Notes: generated from the sequence alone by a model not told the origin. A stretch of DNA of 64,000 bases from Thalassotalea algicola (GCF_012932965.1 NZ_JABBXH010000001.1:310001-374000), one strand, 5' to 3'. Numbered from the stretch's first letter, positions 28,584-38,101 are shown. Program-made: numbers and translations.

Positions 28584-28607
28584 CTATACGCCAGCCTAGT
28601 TAAGCGT

Positions 28608-28636
28608 AAACGGCACCTATATTTGGTGCCGTTTTT
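28608..28636 (+). terminator. Rho-independent terminator
   Basis: Stem AACGGCACC / GGTGCCGTT with a 7-nt loop, followed by TTTT, 25 bp after the propeller gene stop. Confidence 0.9.
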
Positions 28637-28785
28637 ATTTTTCCAAACAAACACGTCACTTTTCTAGCATATCATTACAATTAACAATAAATTGATATAA
28701 AAAATAGCAAGTTGAACCATGCTATTTTTCTAATGGTTCAGTATGATAGACGTTGACAAAATCTTTAGGAAGGGTGCATTTTTTA

Positions 28786-29673
28786 ATGAGTAAAATTGAA
28801 CAAATCGCTGTTGTTGGTGGTACACATGGTAATGAATTCAGTGGGATTTATTTATTGAAAAAGTGGCAAAAAAACACGCAATTACTGAAACGAAATAGCA
28901 TTAACGTTGAAACCGTATTTGCAAACCCTAAAGCATTTGAAGCAAACAAGCGATATATTGATTGTGACTTAAATCGTCAGTTCACCTTATCAGACCTAGC
29001 AAACAACAAACTGGCCAACTACGAACAAAGCAGAGCCAAGGTTATCAATCATCAGCTTGGCCCAAAGGGTAATGCTAAAACCGATTTCATTATTGATTTA
29101 CACAATACTACCAGCAATATGGGACCGTCCCTGATCTTATTAAAGTCTGATGATTTTAATAAAAAAATGGGCGCCTACGTCTTGTCAGTAATGCCCGAAG
29201 CTGTTGTCGTCTTTGAAGATCAAATATCGATGCACGAGCACTACTTTTTAGCTTCTATCGCAGATCAAGGCGTGATAGTTGAAATTGGTCCACAACCCCA
29301 ATCAGTGATTAGGCAAGACGTATTAGACTGGATGGAAAACATGACTAATGCCATTCTAGATTTTGTAGAACTTTACAATAAAGATGAACTGCCCGACTTA
29401 CCTAAACAATACGAAGCTTACGAATATGTTGAAAGTATTGAACTGCCACAAGATAACAAGGGTGAGCGCATTGGTATGGTACATAAAAATGTACAAGACA
29501 ATGATTTCAAACCATTAAAAGCTGGCGATCCTATATTTACCTTATTCGACGGCGGCGAAATCACCTATCAAGGCGACTATGAAGCCTACCCTCACTTTAT
29601 TAATGAGGCCGCTTATTACGACAATAATTTGGCTATGTCGCTAGGTAAAAAGAGAATTGTCACGATCGACTAG
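28786..29673 (+). CDS. Aspartoacylase-family zinc amidohydrolase (AspA/AstE)
   Basis: About 295 residues from the ATG at 28786 (AGGAAGGG upstream); a TTG 33 bases earlier is less likely. Motifs: VGGTHGNEFSG (zinc His and Glu), ANPKAFEANKRYIDCDLNRQF (substrate-binding Asn-Arg), FIIDLHNTTSNMG (zinc His) and VIVEIGPQPQ (catalytic Glu). These fit N-acetyl-aspartate or N-acyl-amino-acid hydrolysis, releasing the free amino acid and a fatty or acetic acid. Length and the lack of arginine-succinyl pathway genes nearby favour aspartoacylase over succinylglutamate desuccinylase. Cytoplasmic. Confidence 0.82.
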   Translation: MSKIEQIAVVGGTHGNEFSGIYLLKKWQKNTQLLKRNSINVETVFANPKAFEANKRYIDCDLNRQFTLSDLANNKLANYEQSRAKVINHQLGPKGNAKTDFIIDLHNTTSNMGPSLILLKSDDFNKKMGAYVLSVMPEAVVVFEDQISMHEHYFLASIADQGVIVEIGPQPQSVIRQDVLDWMENMTNAILDFVELYNKDELPDLPKQYEAYEYVESIELPQDNKGERIGMVHKNVQDNDFKPLKAGDPIFTLFDGGEITYQGDYEAYPHFINEAAYYDNNLAMSLGKKRIVTID

Positions 29674-29906
29674 CTTCCCAACATAACTTAAACAGACAAA
29701 GCATGGCTACTGCTACTAACAACTAACATTTTTGCATTAGAAAAAGTATAACTGTCAATTAACCTTAGAGGCTTTAGATAACCACTTGATTTATAATAGT
29801 AAAACAAGCGGTCTCTAAATTTGAGTGAACTAACCGATAAGTTAACTTATCAATAACTAATCAACATTAGGCTAATAAGCTATCTGAAATACCTTAAAAC
29901 TCCGCT

Positions 29907-30767
29907 TTAATCATTATCAATTAACCCGTCTAAGCCCTTTAATGCAAAACTTGGCAATGCAAACGCGGCACGGTGTAAGTTTGCGTTGTAGTAATCAAAG
30001 GCTAAACCACTGTTTTTAACTCGTTCTGGGTTAAAGTCATGGCAAGGGTGATATTTTTTCGATGCAAAAGTGAAGCTCCAAAGGCCGCCTGGGTAGGTTA
30101 AGTTACTAAAGCTATATAAATAACTGTTAGGAAAAACTGCATTTAACACTTTAAGTAACGACTGTTGAATATCCATGGCATACCAAGACGATTCGCCTTG
30201 TGACACCACAATGCCGTCTTCACTTAGACAGTTATAAACGTCTTGATAAAACTCTTCGCCAAATAGTGGCTGCGCAGGGCCAATCGGATCAGTGCTATCA
30301 ACTATAATAACATCAAACTTCTCATTAGTTTCTTTCACAAATTGAACACCGTCACCAATAATCAGGTTCATTTTCGGGTGCTCTAAGTCTTTTGACGTTT
30401 GCGGAATGTGTTGCTTGCAGGCATCGACCACCATGCCATCAATTTCAACCATAGTGCATTTTTCAACGCTTGCATGGCGCAATACTTCACGAGCTGTGCC
30501 ACCGTCCCCACCGCCAATCACTAATACGTTTTTCGGATTTGGATGCACAAATAACGGTACGTGACTGATCATGTCATGATAGGCAAATTCATCCCGCTCC
30601 GTGACCATAATCAAGCCATCGTTTAGCAACATTTTGCCATGACCTTTCGTTTCTACAACATCAACAGTTTGAAATTCGCTTTTGCCAGAAAATAGGACTT
30701 TTTCAACCTTAATACGTAAACCCAAAAAGTCTGAAAATTTTTCTTCAATCCAAAGATCAGAGTGCAT
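29907..30767 (-). CDS. speE: Spermidine synthase
   Basis: 286 residues from the ATG at 30767, with GGAG 6 nt upstream. It transfers an aminopropyl group from decarboxylated AdoMet to putrescine. Seen: the N-terminal beta domain with GKMLLNDGLIMVTERDEFAYHDM, the cofactor loop VIGGGDGGTAREVLRH, and the gate/catalytic region DSTDPIGPAQPLF (Asp as general base). The start lies 11 bp inside the end of the AdoMet decarboxylase gene, so the two are translationally coupled; the second enzyme uses the first one's product. Confidence 0.95.
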   Translation of the reverse strand: MHSDLWIEEKFSDFLGLRIKVEKVLFSGKSEFQTVDVVETKGHGKMLLNDGLIMVTERDEFAYHDMISHVPLFVHPNPKNVLVIGGGDGGTAREVLRHASVEKCTMVEIDGMVVDACKQHIPQTSKDLEHPKMNLIIGDGVQFVKETNEKFDVIIVDSTDPIGPAQPLFGEEFYQDVYNCLSEDGIVVSQGESSWYAMDIQQSLLKVLNAVFPNSYLYSFSNLTYPGGLWSFTFASKKYHPCHDFNPERVKNSGLAFDYYNANLHRAAFALPSFALKGLDGLIDND

Positions 30768-31719
30768 GGTTATCTCCACTTATATCTATTTCTTTTGCGT
30801 CGTAAAAAATACGCTGAGGCTTAATAAAGTTAGCAAAACCAACATAGTAGCCATTACTTAATTGCTGACTCACTAACGACTGGCTGACATATTGTTCAGG
30901 TATGTGCGCTTGCAGCAGTTCTGCCAAATCAAGGGCATTAAAGGTGATTAAATCAAAAGAAGCGGGTGATAATACCGCTAGTATTTGCGGGGCTAATTTT
31001 ACCAAATTAAGATTCGACTCAAAGCTGACATAGCTGCTGTCTTCTTGTGGAGTAACATGAATCGTTAAGTATTGCTCGCCTTTAATCGCATTTAATGAAT
31101 AACCAAAAGGTTTAAATACATAGTCATCAATAATGAAATCTGGCAACAATGCATCTATGGCTAAAAATTCACGAATTTGCGCTGCCGATAAATTCGGCGT
31201 GGTTAACACCTTTGACGCCTCGCTACTGATTTGATACGCCAGCAGTTCATAAGTTTTATCTTCTACACTAGCAACAAAGTCGTTATCTTGATGAAAAACA
31301 TAATTATGATGGCTATCTAATTCCCCAAAGCGCAAGGCTTTCCCCTGAACATATTGGCTTAAGCATTTAATATCATCACCAAAACAACTTGCCTGTTCAT
31401 GAGCAAAATATTCGTTCTTTCGTTGGTACGTGACCTGTAAAATTTTATCCGTTCCTAATTGCTGAATAAAATATTCCACCGATTTCACAAGTTGAGTAAC
31501 ACCACAGGTTAGAATTAATAACCTGTCTTGCCAGACAAACAAACTCGATTCTGATAACAAAAATGCTTTGCACGAATCATTACTAATATTCGATAAAATT
31601 TGCGCGTTGCAACATTCTACTAACGATGCCCAAAAGTCATCGGTAATATCGTGCAATAAGGATAACTGACTGCCATCAATAACAATTTCAGCCTTTTTTT
31701 CAGAGCCTTCAAAATACAC
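30757..31719 (-). CDS. S-adenosylmethionine decarboxylase, eukaryotic type (pyruvoyl enzyme)
   Basis: About 320 residues from a GTG at 31719, which gives MYFEGSEKKAEIV and matches the N-terminus of eukaryotic enzymes; a TTG at 31752 would add 11 residues. The self-cleavage site is in LLSESSLFVW (Glu-Ser, the Ser becoming the pyruvoyl group). Other conserved catalytic positions are visible: both Glu in FEGSEKKAE, the Cys in LTCGVTQL, the Ser in FGYSLNAI and the His in TIHVTPQ. This differs from the short bacterial SpeD (class 1). It makes decarboxylated AdoMet for spermidine synthesis. Coupled to speE, and divergent from speB-speA across ~130 bp. Confidence 0.88.
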   Translation of the reverse strand: MYFEGSEKKAEIVIDGSQLSLLHDITDDFWASLVECCNAQILSNISNDSCKAFLLSESSLFVWQDRLLILTCGVTQLVKSVEYFIQQLGTDKILQVTYQRKNEYFAHEQASCFGDDIKCLSQYVQGKALRFGELDSHHNYVFHQDNDFVASVEDKTYELLAYQISSEASKVLTTPNLSAAQIREFLAIDALLPDFIIDDYVFKPFGYSLNAIKGEQYLTIHVTPQEDSSYVSFESNLNLVKLAPQILAVLSPASFDLITFNALDLAELLQAHIPEQYVSQSLVSQQLSNGYYVGFANFIKPQRIFYDAKEIDISGDNHAL

Positions 31720-31849
31720 CTTAAGCCCACCATAAAAAACAAAAGTAGCCAATTTTACAAACGTTTTTGCCGTTAGGAAATAAAAATTACTATCCTGTTT
31801 AAATATAATATTGATAAAATTACACTAGTTTAAAACTGGATAAGGCTAC

Positions 31850-32800
31850 ATGGTTTTGAGCACACTAATGAGCAAAGTAAAAGAAATTGATATTGAACTT
31901 CAACCCGCACAACCATTATTTGAATGTAGTAAAGTAACCGATGCTCTCCATGCTAATGCAGTGCATTTAATTGGTTTTGGTTTCGATGGCACCGCCTGCT
32001 TTCGTAAAGGCACTAAAGCAGGGCCAAATGCATTACGCGCAGTGTCTGATGGCATCGAGTCATACTCTCCTTACCTCGATCTAGATTTAGAAAACGTCGA
32101 ATTCTATGACTTAGGTAATTTATCTACTGACGTTCCAAGTAGCGGCCGCGAACATAAAACCATTGAAGCACAATGGCAAAAAGCCACCGACAACTTTACT
32201 GAACTGTTTGCCAACGCAGGTATTAAGGCGCATAAACTCAAAGTTATCACTTTAGGTGGTGAGCACTCTATCTCATATGCGCCACTAAAAACTTATCTTG
32301 AGCAATATCCAGATTTAGTGGTAGTTCACCTCGACGCACATGCGGACTTACGTGACGGCTATTTAGGCTTTCACTATTCTCATGCGTCCATTATTCGCAG
32401 GGCGTTAGATCACTTTGGACCGCAGCATCAACTAATACAATATGGTATTCGCTCTGGTACGAAAGAAGAATACCAATGGATGAACGCGCATCAGACGCTT
32501 AAGCAAAGTCGTAGCGAATTCCTTTCTGCGATCGAGGCCATTGACGCTAAGCGGCCAATTTATCTAACCTTTGATCTCGACTATTTCGACCCAAGTTTTT
32601 TTCCTGGTACTGGCACGCCAGAGCCCGGAGGAGAAGACTTCCACTCGTTTATTAGCCTTTGTAAAATTTTACGTAACAAGCACTTTGTCGGTTGTGATGT
32701 CGTAGAGTTATCCCCAGAAATTGACAGCACCGGAAACAGCGACGTCTTTGCCGCTAAAGTCGTTCGTGAACTTATTTTGTGCTTAGACCAATGTGATTAA
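31850..32800 (+). CDS. speB: Agmatinase (ureohydrolase family)
   Basis: 316 residues. Ureohydrolase metal motifs: GGEHSISYAP, VVHLDAHADLRDGY and TFDLDYFDPSFFPGTGTPEPGG; the two Mn-binding Asp/His sets are all present. Family members hydrolyse arginine, agmatine or guanidino acids. Position 33 bp upstream of speA points to agmatine to putrescine plus urea. The first ATG has AAGG 6 nt upstream; an ATG at 31868 (MSKVKEID) is an alternative. Confidence 0.85.
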   Translation: MVLSTLMSKVKEIDIELQPAQPLFECSKVTDALHANAVHLIGFGFDGTACFRKGTKAGPNALRAVSDGIESYSPYLDLDLENVEFYDLGNLSTDVPSSGREHKTIEAQWQKATDNFTELFANAGIKAHKLKVITLGGEHSISYAPLKTYLEQYPDLVVVHLDAHADLRDGYLGFHYSHASIIRRALDHFGPQHQLIQYGIRSGTKEEYQWMNAHQTLKQSRSEFLSAIEAIDAKRPIYLTFDLDYFDPSFFPGTGTPEPGGEDFHSFISLCKILRNKHFVGCDVVELSPEIDSTGNSDVFAAKVVRELILCLDQCD

Positions 32801-32833
32801 GCACGACCAAATAGTATTAGGTAAGAATAGAAA

Positions 32834-34759
32834 ATGAATAGTGTTAGCAATAAAAATGGCGCTTGGACGATTGAAGACGCAGAAAGTACCTACCGTGTAA
32901 AACGTTGGGGGAATGGGTATTTTGACATTGGTGAGTCAGGCGATTTAATGGTCATTCCACGCTATAACGAACCCAACCTCAAAATTAACCTACGAGAAAT
33001 TATTGATGAAATGCAATCAACAGGCATAGAGTTTCCTGCTGTAATAAGATTTCACGATATATTGCGTTCGCAAGTTGAGTTAATTAACAAAACCTTTAGA
33101 AATGTAATTGAAGAAACGGATTACGAAGGGAAATATCTCGGTGTTTTCCCTGTAAAAGTCAATCAAATGCGCGAGGTCATAGAAGAAATTGTCGATGTCG
33201 GCAAACGTTACAACTATGGACTTGAAGCTGGCTCAAAACCCGAGCTTGTCGCAGCGCTTGCTTATAACACCAATAGCGAAGCGTTAACCATTCTTAACGG
33301 CTATAAAGACGAAGATTACTTACGATTAGCCTTACTTGGCAGAAAAATAGGTCGAAAAGTCGTTATCGTCATCGAAAAGTTCAGTGAACTTAATATGTTA
33401 ATCAAACTATCTAAGGAACTTAATGTTCGCCCGATTATTGGTCTACGTATCAAAATGATGGTCAAAGGCCGTGGTAAATGGGAAAGCTCTAGTGGTGAAA
33501 GAGCTAAGTTCGGTTTAACCATTGCTGAAATTCTTAATGCTATCAACGTATGTGAACAAAAAAACTTGCTCGACTGCATTCAACTGCTGCACTTTCATAT
33601 AGGCAGCCAACTCACCGACATTCGTGCCATAAAAGAGGCAATTCAAGAAGCTGCAACCATATATACGCAATTAGCGAAACGTGACGTACCACTTCAATAT
33701 ATTGATGTCGGTGGTGGTTTAGCGATCGATTATGACGGTTCACAGTCTACCAATGATTCATCGTGTAATTATGATTTAAGCCAATACGTTTCAGATATTG
33801 TCACTGGCTTTAAACAACATTGTGACTTGGAGTCAGTCGCACACCCAAATATTGTGAGTGAAAGTGGTCGCGCTATTACGGCTCATCACTCATGCGTTGT
33901 GACAAAGGTTATTGGTGAAATTCATCCGCGAGGGACTGAGTTTTCCACTAAGAAAGCTACTGGTGAGCATATTATTGTCAGCAACATGCGTGACATTGCC
34001 CAAGGCCTCGACCAAACCAGTTATCAAGAAGCATTCAATGATGTTCAAGCATTAAAAGAACAGGCAATACAAGCCTTTAAACTTGGTGTTTTATCTTTGG
34101 ATGAAATAGCTAAAACAGAAACACTTTACTGGCAAACTTTGGATAACATTGAGCAAATTATTACTAACCTTGACTTTATTCCAGAAGAATTAAAAGAAAT
34201 TCCTGAACTGTTATCTTCACAATACTTGGCAAATTTCTCAGTATTTCAATCTGCAGCTGATTCATGGGCCATTGACCAAGTGCTACCAATCGTCCCGATT
34301 TCTAAACTTAACGAAAAGCCGACCAAGCTTTGTAGTTTAGTGGATATAACCTGCGATAGTGACGGTAAAATCGATAAGTTCATTGGGGAAGACTCTGTCG
34401 CTAATGGTGTACCTCTGCACAAGCTCTCAGCTGATGAGGATTATTTTATAGGCATGTTTTTAACTGGTGCCTATCAAGATGTTATGGGGGATATGCACAA
34501 CTTATTTGGCCGACTAAATGAAGTGCATATTTTTAGTTATGACGATGATCCAAAAGACTTTTATATTGAAGAAGTAGTGAAAGGGTCGTCAATGGAAAGC
34601 GTGCTATCTACCATGCAATACACGCCAGCGATTCTTGCCCAGTCAGTAAAAAAAGCGATTGATAAGAAAATTCAACAAGGGCAAATAAAACCAAGGGAAG
34701 GTGTAAATCTTATTGATTTCTATGAAGACTGTTTAAGTGGTTATACCTACTTAAAGTAA
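32834..34759 (+). CDS. speA: Biosynthetic arginine decarboxylase (PLP)
   Basis: 641 residues, the normal length of SpeA (about 630-660). The alanine-racemase-fold PLP domain shows GVFPVKVNQMREV (PLP lysine), GLEAGSKPEL, LLHFHIGSQLTDI and YIDVGGGLAIDYDGS. The C-terminal active-site Cys region is replaced by FLTGAYQDVMGDMHNLFG. It decarboxylates arginine to agmatine, the substrate for the gene just upstream. Together with the minus-strand genes this makes a full arginine-to-spermidine route. Confidence 0.95.
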   Translation: MNSVSNKNGAWTIEDAESTYRVKRWGNGYFDIGESGDLMVIPRYNEPNLKINLREIIDEMQSTGIEFPAVIRFHDILRSQVELINKTFRNVIEETDYEGKYLGVFPVKVNQMREVIEEIVDVGKRYNYGLEAGSKPELVAALAYNTNSEALTILNGYKDEDYLRLALLGRKIGRKVVIVIEKFSELNMLIKLSKELNVRPIIGLRIKMMVKGRGKWESSSGERAKFGLTIAEILNAINVCEQKNLLDCIQLLHFHIGSQLTDIRAIKEAIQEAATIYTQLAKRDVPLQYIDVGGGLAIDYDGSQSTNDSSCNYDLSQYVSDIVTGFKQHCDLESVAHPNIVSESGRAITAHHSCVVTKVIGEIHPRGTEFSTKKATGEHIIVSNMRDIAQGLDQTSYQEAFNDVQALKEQAIQAFKLGVLSLDEIAKTETLYWQTLDNIEQIITNLDFIPEELKEIPELLSSQYLANFSVFQSAADSWAIDQVLPIVPISKLNEKPTKLCSLVDITCDSDGKIDKFIGEDSVANGVPLHKLSADEDYFIGMFLTGAYQDVMGDMHNLFGRLNEVHIFSYDDDPKDFYIEEVVKGSSMESVLSTMQYTPAILAQSVKKAIDKKIQQGQIKPREGVNLIDFYEDCLSGYTYLK

Positions 34760-34876
34760 TTAATATCAAAATAACAATTCATGTAATGCTATAACCTTAA
34801 AAGTATGTGCCAGCAGTTAAGCCCAAGTTTCGCCTGTTCGGCGTTCGCGTACAAGAGGTTGAAATGTTATATAAAG

Positions 34877-34903
34877 AAAACCCCCGCATTCCTGCGAGGG
34901 TTT
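34877..34903 (-). terminator. Terminator of rnpB (possibly bidirectional)
   Basis: On the minus strand AAACCCTCGCA and TGCGGGGGTTT pair with a 4-nt loop and are followed by T-rich sequence. It lies ~10 bp past the RNase P RNA 3' end and may also stop speA transcription from the other side. Confidence 0.85.
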
Positions 34904-34911
34904 ATGGAGTA

Positions 34912-35289
34912 TGTGAGTTAGCCGATAAGCCGGGTTCTGTACTCTTCCTAGGAAAAGTGACAATCATTCGTCTAGGCCTTAAATCACTCTAAGGCTCAAG
35001 CAACCTACCCGGTTTCAACGCGAGCCACGCCATATGAAACCCTATTTGGTCTTGCTCCGGGTGGAGTTTACCCTGCAACGAACTATTACTAGTCGCCCGG
35101 TGCGCTCTTACCGCACCCTTTCAGCCTTACCTGTTCTTCCGAAGAAGTCATCGGCGGTCTTCTCTCTGCTGCACTTGTCGTCGGCATTACACCGCCCAGA
35201 CGTTATCTGGCACCCTGCTCTTTGGAGCCCGGACTTTCCTCCCCTTGAAAACACCGAAGTGAATCAAGCAGCGATTGTCTGGCTAACTC
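34912..35289 (-). ncRNA. rnpB: RNase P RNA, bacterial type A
   Basis: About 378 nt. The universal P4 5' strand reads GGGGAGGAAAGTCCGGGCTC (near 35225-35250), and the 3' region has CCCGGCTTATCGGC. The ends pair as P1: GAGTTAGCC at 35289-35281 with GGCTAACTC at 34923-34915. The 5' part (CAGACAATCGCTGCTT) is close to E. coli rnpB. It is the catalytic RNA that removes tRNA 5' leaders. A promoter sits right upstream and a terminator right downstream. Apparent open frames across this stretch are not genes. Confidence 0.96.
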
Positions 35290-35296
35290 GGCGCGT

Positions 35297-35324
35297 ATTC
35301 TACCTGATGCAAGATTTAAGGCAA
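35297..35324 (-). promoter_or_regulatory. Sigma-70 promoter of rnpB
   Basis: -35 TTGCCT (35324-35319), 16-bp spacer, -10 TAGAAT (35302-35297). The inferred start is about 7 nt further, at the G that opens P1. Confidence 0.75.
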
Positions 35325-35442
35325 ACAATATACGCAGCGAATAGACTTAAAACTCAAATATGTGAATTTGAGTTCACTTTATGTATAATGACTTCATTGC
35401 TCATATATTAATCTAAACTTAAAAATTAGGATTTGCCCAATC

Positions 35443-36321
35443 ATGTCTATTAACAAGCTTTATATTAGTGCATTGATACTAATGGCTATTGCACCGCTAT
35501 CATCCGCTGCTAAAGTCCCATACCATTCAGAAGCAGCTCAAACAAAAGCAGTCATATTTGCACCCGGTGTAGTTTCGACTGATGCTTTTGAAATAAATAC
35601 AGTATTTAACAAAACCGGGGACAAGGTATTGTTCGCTCGTTGTACGAATGACTTTAAACGTTGCACTATGATGGAATCCAAGTTTGAAAATGATCAGTGG
35701 CAAATACCAAAAGCATTACCCTTTTCAGGTGGCTACTTAGAGGCTGATCCATATTACAACGAAGACTACTCCGCTATTTACTTTGTTTCAAAAAGGCCAA
35801 TAGATGAAGGTGGTAAGGAAACTAAAAATGTAAATTTATGGCGAGCAGAATTAACTAATGGTAAATGGCAAAGTCCTGAATACCTAGCCCATTTAAGCTC
35901 AAAAGAGAACGATCTGTATCCGTCAATTACCAGCAATGGGGATTTATATTACCCTTCGTTTCGAAACAATGAGCGCAAAATGTACCTAGCCAAGAAAAAT
36001 GGTGACAGTTTTGACGCACCAGTAGCTTTACCTACAGATATGTTCGGCGATAACGCCAAAATTGGTGATAGCGTTGTATTACCTGACGGCAATACCATTA
36101 TTTTTAGTATGCGCCGAGCAGACAGTTTAGGAAAGGGTGATTTATATATCTCTAAAAAAATAAATGGTAAATGGACGTTAGCCAAATCATTAGGTGAGAA
36201 AGTGAATACCAAAGACCACGAGTTCACACCTATTGTGTCACCTGATGGCAACTACTTATTCTTTACCCGCATTGAAAATGGCGTTGGTAATCTTTATCAA
36301 ATTGCCTTAACTGCTCTTTAA
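35443..36321 (+). CDS. Exported PD40/TolB-like beta-propeller protein
   Basis: 292 residues with a signal peptide (1-22, ending LSSAA). Several WD40-like (PD40) repeats are visible: FNKTGDKVLFARC, YNEDYSAIYFVSKRP, ITSNGDLYYPSF, LPDGNTIIFSMRRAD and VSPDGNYLFFTR. Such single-domain periplasmic propellers are usually binding or scaffold proteins. It has no partner gene; the next gene is convergent. Function unknown. Confidence 0.75.
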   Translation: MSINKLYISALILMAIAPLSSAAKVPYHSEAAQTKAVIFAPGVVSTDAFEINTVFNKTGDKVLFARCTNDFKRCTMMESKFENDQWQIPKALPFSGGYLEADPYYNEDYSAIYFVSKRPIDEGGKETKNVNLWRAELTNGKWQSPEYLAHLSSKENDLYPSITSNGDLYYPSFRNNERKMYLAKKNGDSFDAPVALPTDMFGDNAKIGDSVVLPDGNTIIFSMRRADSLGKGDLYISKKINGKWTLAKSLGEKVNTKDHEFTPIVSPDGNYLFFTRIENGVGNLYQIALTAL

Positions 36322-36332
36322 TTTTAAACAAG

Positions 36333-36367
36333 TTTTGCCAGCCTTTGCTCTTAAAGCGCTGGCAAAA
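36333..36367. terminator. Convergent-gene terminator hairpin
   Basis: Arms TTTTGCCAGC (36333-36342) and GCTGGCAAAA (36358-36367) form a perfect 10-bp stem with a 15-nt loop. It lies between, and partly within, the 3' ends of two convergent genes, and could work on both strands. Confidence 0.55.
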
Positions 36368-37538
36368 TATCATTTTCTAATATGCTACGTACACGATACT
36401 CAGCTTGCTCGCTACTTTGATAGGCATGACCAGTAAACACTACAACCGCATCAAGTGATGGCAAAACAAATATATATTGCCCGCCAAAACCATCAGCATA
36501 AAAGCTGTTTACTTGCTCGCCATTAACATTAAAGTCGGTATTCCACCATTGGTAACCATAACCCCAGTCTCCCGCATCATGATAGCGCTGAGTCGACTCC
36601 GTTACCCATTCACTTGAAATGACTTGTTGCCCATCCCATTGCCCTTCATTTAGGAAAAGTTGGCCAAATTTCGCCATATCGCGAGGCGATAAATAAAGCG
36701 CTGAGCCAGTATGCAGTTGACCATCTAAGGCCCAATAAGTGTAGTTATTAATACCTAATGGAGAAAACAAATTTTGCTCCATAAAACTTGTCACACTTTG
36801 TCCAGTTGCATGCTCTAACAACCTACCTAACCCGAAAGAAACCCCCGTTGAGTAAGCAAAAGTTTCTCCCGGTGTTGTTGTCATCGGACGGCTAAGTAAA
36901 AAATAGATAGGGTCAATACTATTGTTCATTTGACTATTTAAATTGCTGTTATCTAAATAAGAAACATCCCATTCATCCCACTCGTAACCGTGGCGCATAG
37001 TTAACCAATTTTTTAAGGTGATATTTGCTTTATCTTCTCCCCAATTAGATACAGGTAATTTATGTTGAAAATAATCATGCACTTTTACGTTAACATCTTG
37101 GATATAATCTTGGTCAATTGCGATACCAATAAGCGCAGAAGCAAAACTCTTAGTCACCGAGTTTAAAATATGAATAGAAGGGTCGGTATTGTTTGCCCAG
37201 CCGTCAGCCATGTCTAGGGTTCGACCAAAATTTTCATCCAGAATGATTTTGTTGCCTTTAATTATGGTGATGGAATCAATATAGCGATAACCACTTGCTT
37301 CACTAGCAACATTTCGAACTGCTCGCTCTAAACCGGCAGGCGAAATACTGAATTCATCAATGTGCGCGACTTGCCAACCATCATTCAATAAATCAGGTTG
37401 TTGGTAGGTATACGAGGTAGGAACTTTTTCTGTTGAACTTTTATCTCCACCACCACCGCCACCACAACCTGCCAGCAAAGCAAGTAATAGAAAAAAGCTA
37501 AAATAGACAGGTCGGCAAACGTTCTTTAAGGGGAGCAT
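36351..37538 (-). CDS. Serine hydrolase lipoprotein (beta-lactamase class C/esterase family)
   Basis: About 395 residues from the ATG at 37538, with AAAGG 8 nt upstream. The signal ends with lipobox LLAGC, followed by a Gly run. The class C fold shows SVTKS (SxxK nucleophile, ~residue 125) and a Tyr motif reading YSTG where YxN is usual. The third motif lies at DGFGGQYIFV. Members act as penicillin-binding-type peptidases, esterases or amidases. The loss of Asn in the second motif makes true beta-lactamase action unlikely. The C-terminus overlaps the terminator hairpin. Confidence 0.82.
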   Translation of the reverse strand: MLPLKNVCRPVYFSFFLLLALLAGCGGGGGGDKSSTEKVPTSYTYQQPDLLNDGWQVAHIDEFSISPAGLERAVRNVASEASGYRYIDSITIIKGNKIILDENFGRTLDMADGWANNTDPSIHILNSVTKSFASALIGIAIDQDYIQDVNVKVHDYFQHKLPVSNWGEDKANITLKNWLTMRHGYEWDEWDVSYLDNSNLNSQMNNSIDPIYFLLSRPMTTTPGETFAYSTGVSFGLGRLLEHATGQSVTSFMEQNLFSPLGINNYTYWALDGQLHTGSALYLSPRDMAKFGQLFLNEGQWDGQQVISSEWVTESTQRYHDAGDWGYGYQWWNTDFNVNGEQVNSFYADGFGGQYIFVLPSLDAVVVFTGHAYQSSEQAEYRVRSILENDILPAL

Positions 37539-37650
37539 AATATTCAAGCCTTTGTTTAATTTACATACAACAGCTTAGAAAGTTCTGAAATAAATGAAAA
37601 TAAATCGTGCGCGTATATAGGAAGTATTAATGTAACAATTAATGTCAAGA

Positions 37651-38046
37651 TTATTGGCGTTCGTAAGCAGCTAACTGTTTTGCGAGCCAATCTCGAGCTT
37701 CTGACTTTTCTTTAAAAAATTCAATGTTTTGATTTTGTAATTCTGGTGTTTGTTGCAGCATGATTTCTTTTTGAACGAAAGAGCTTACTAAATAGACTTT
37801 AGCAATTACATGTTGCGTACTAATCCACTTACTATATTCTTCAAATACAACGTATGCTTCAGGTGTACCACCTTCAAATTCACTATTGTCTATCATCATC
37901 ACAAACGGTAAGTCAGCTAGCTTGGCAACATTGCGTTTAACCGTTTCAACATAATCACTAAAACCTACATCGTTAAAGCTACCTTTCAGCTTACTCTCGA
38001 TAGCATTACCGTTTAAAACAACATTAAACTCACCGTGTGCTTCCAT
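37651..38046 (-). CDS. Hypothetical protein, paralogue of the gene upstream
   Basis: 131 residues, no signal peptide or membrane segment. Clear paralogue of the protein encoded at 38102-38503: shared blocks include LKGSFN, VG, FEGGTPEAY / LEGGTPEAY, KEIMLQQ, and NIEFF near the end. Alternating beta-alpha pattern and size suggest a STAS/SpoIIAA-like fold, but that is a guess. 55 bp separates it from the paralogue. Function unknown. Confidence 0.75.
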   Translation of the reverse strand: MEAHGEFNVVLNGNAIESKLKGSFNDVGFSDYVETVKRNVAKLADLPFVMMIDNSEFEGGTPEAYVVFEEYSKWISTQHVIAKVYLVSSFVQKEIMLQQTPELQNQNIEFFKEKSEARDWLAKQLAAYERQ

Positions 38047-38101
38047 TAACTCACTTTTCTAGTCAAAGTTATGATATATAAACAATATACTTAATTGTAC
38101 G

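Noticed and set aside
34807-35411. Open frames on the plus strand over 34807-34992 and 35034-35411
   Set aside because: They lie over the RNase P RNA gene, its terminator and its promoter; conserved rnpB structure explains the sequence.
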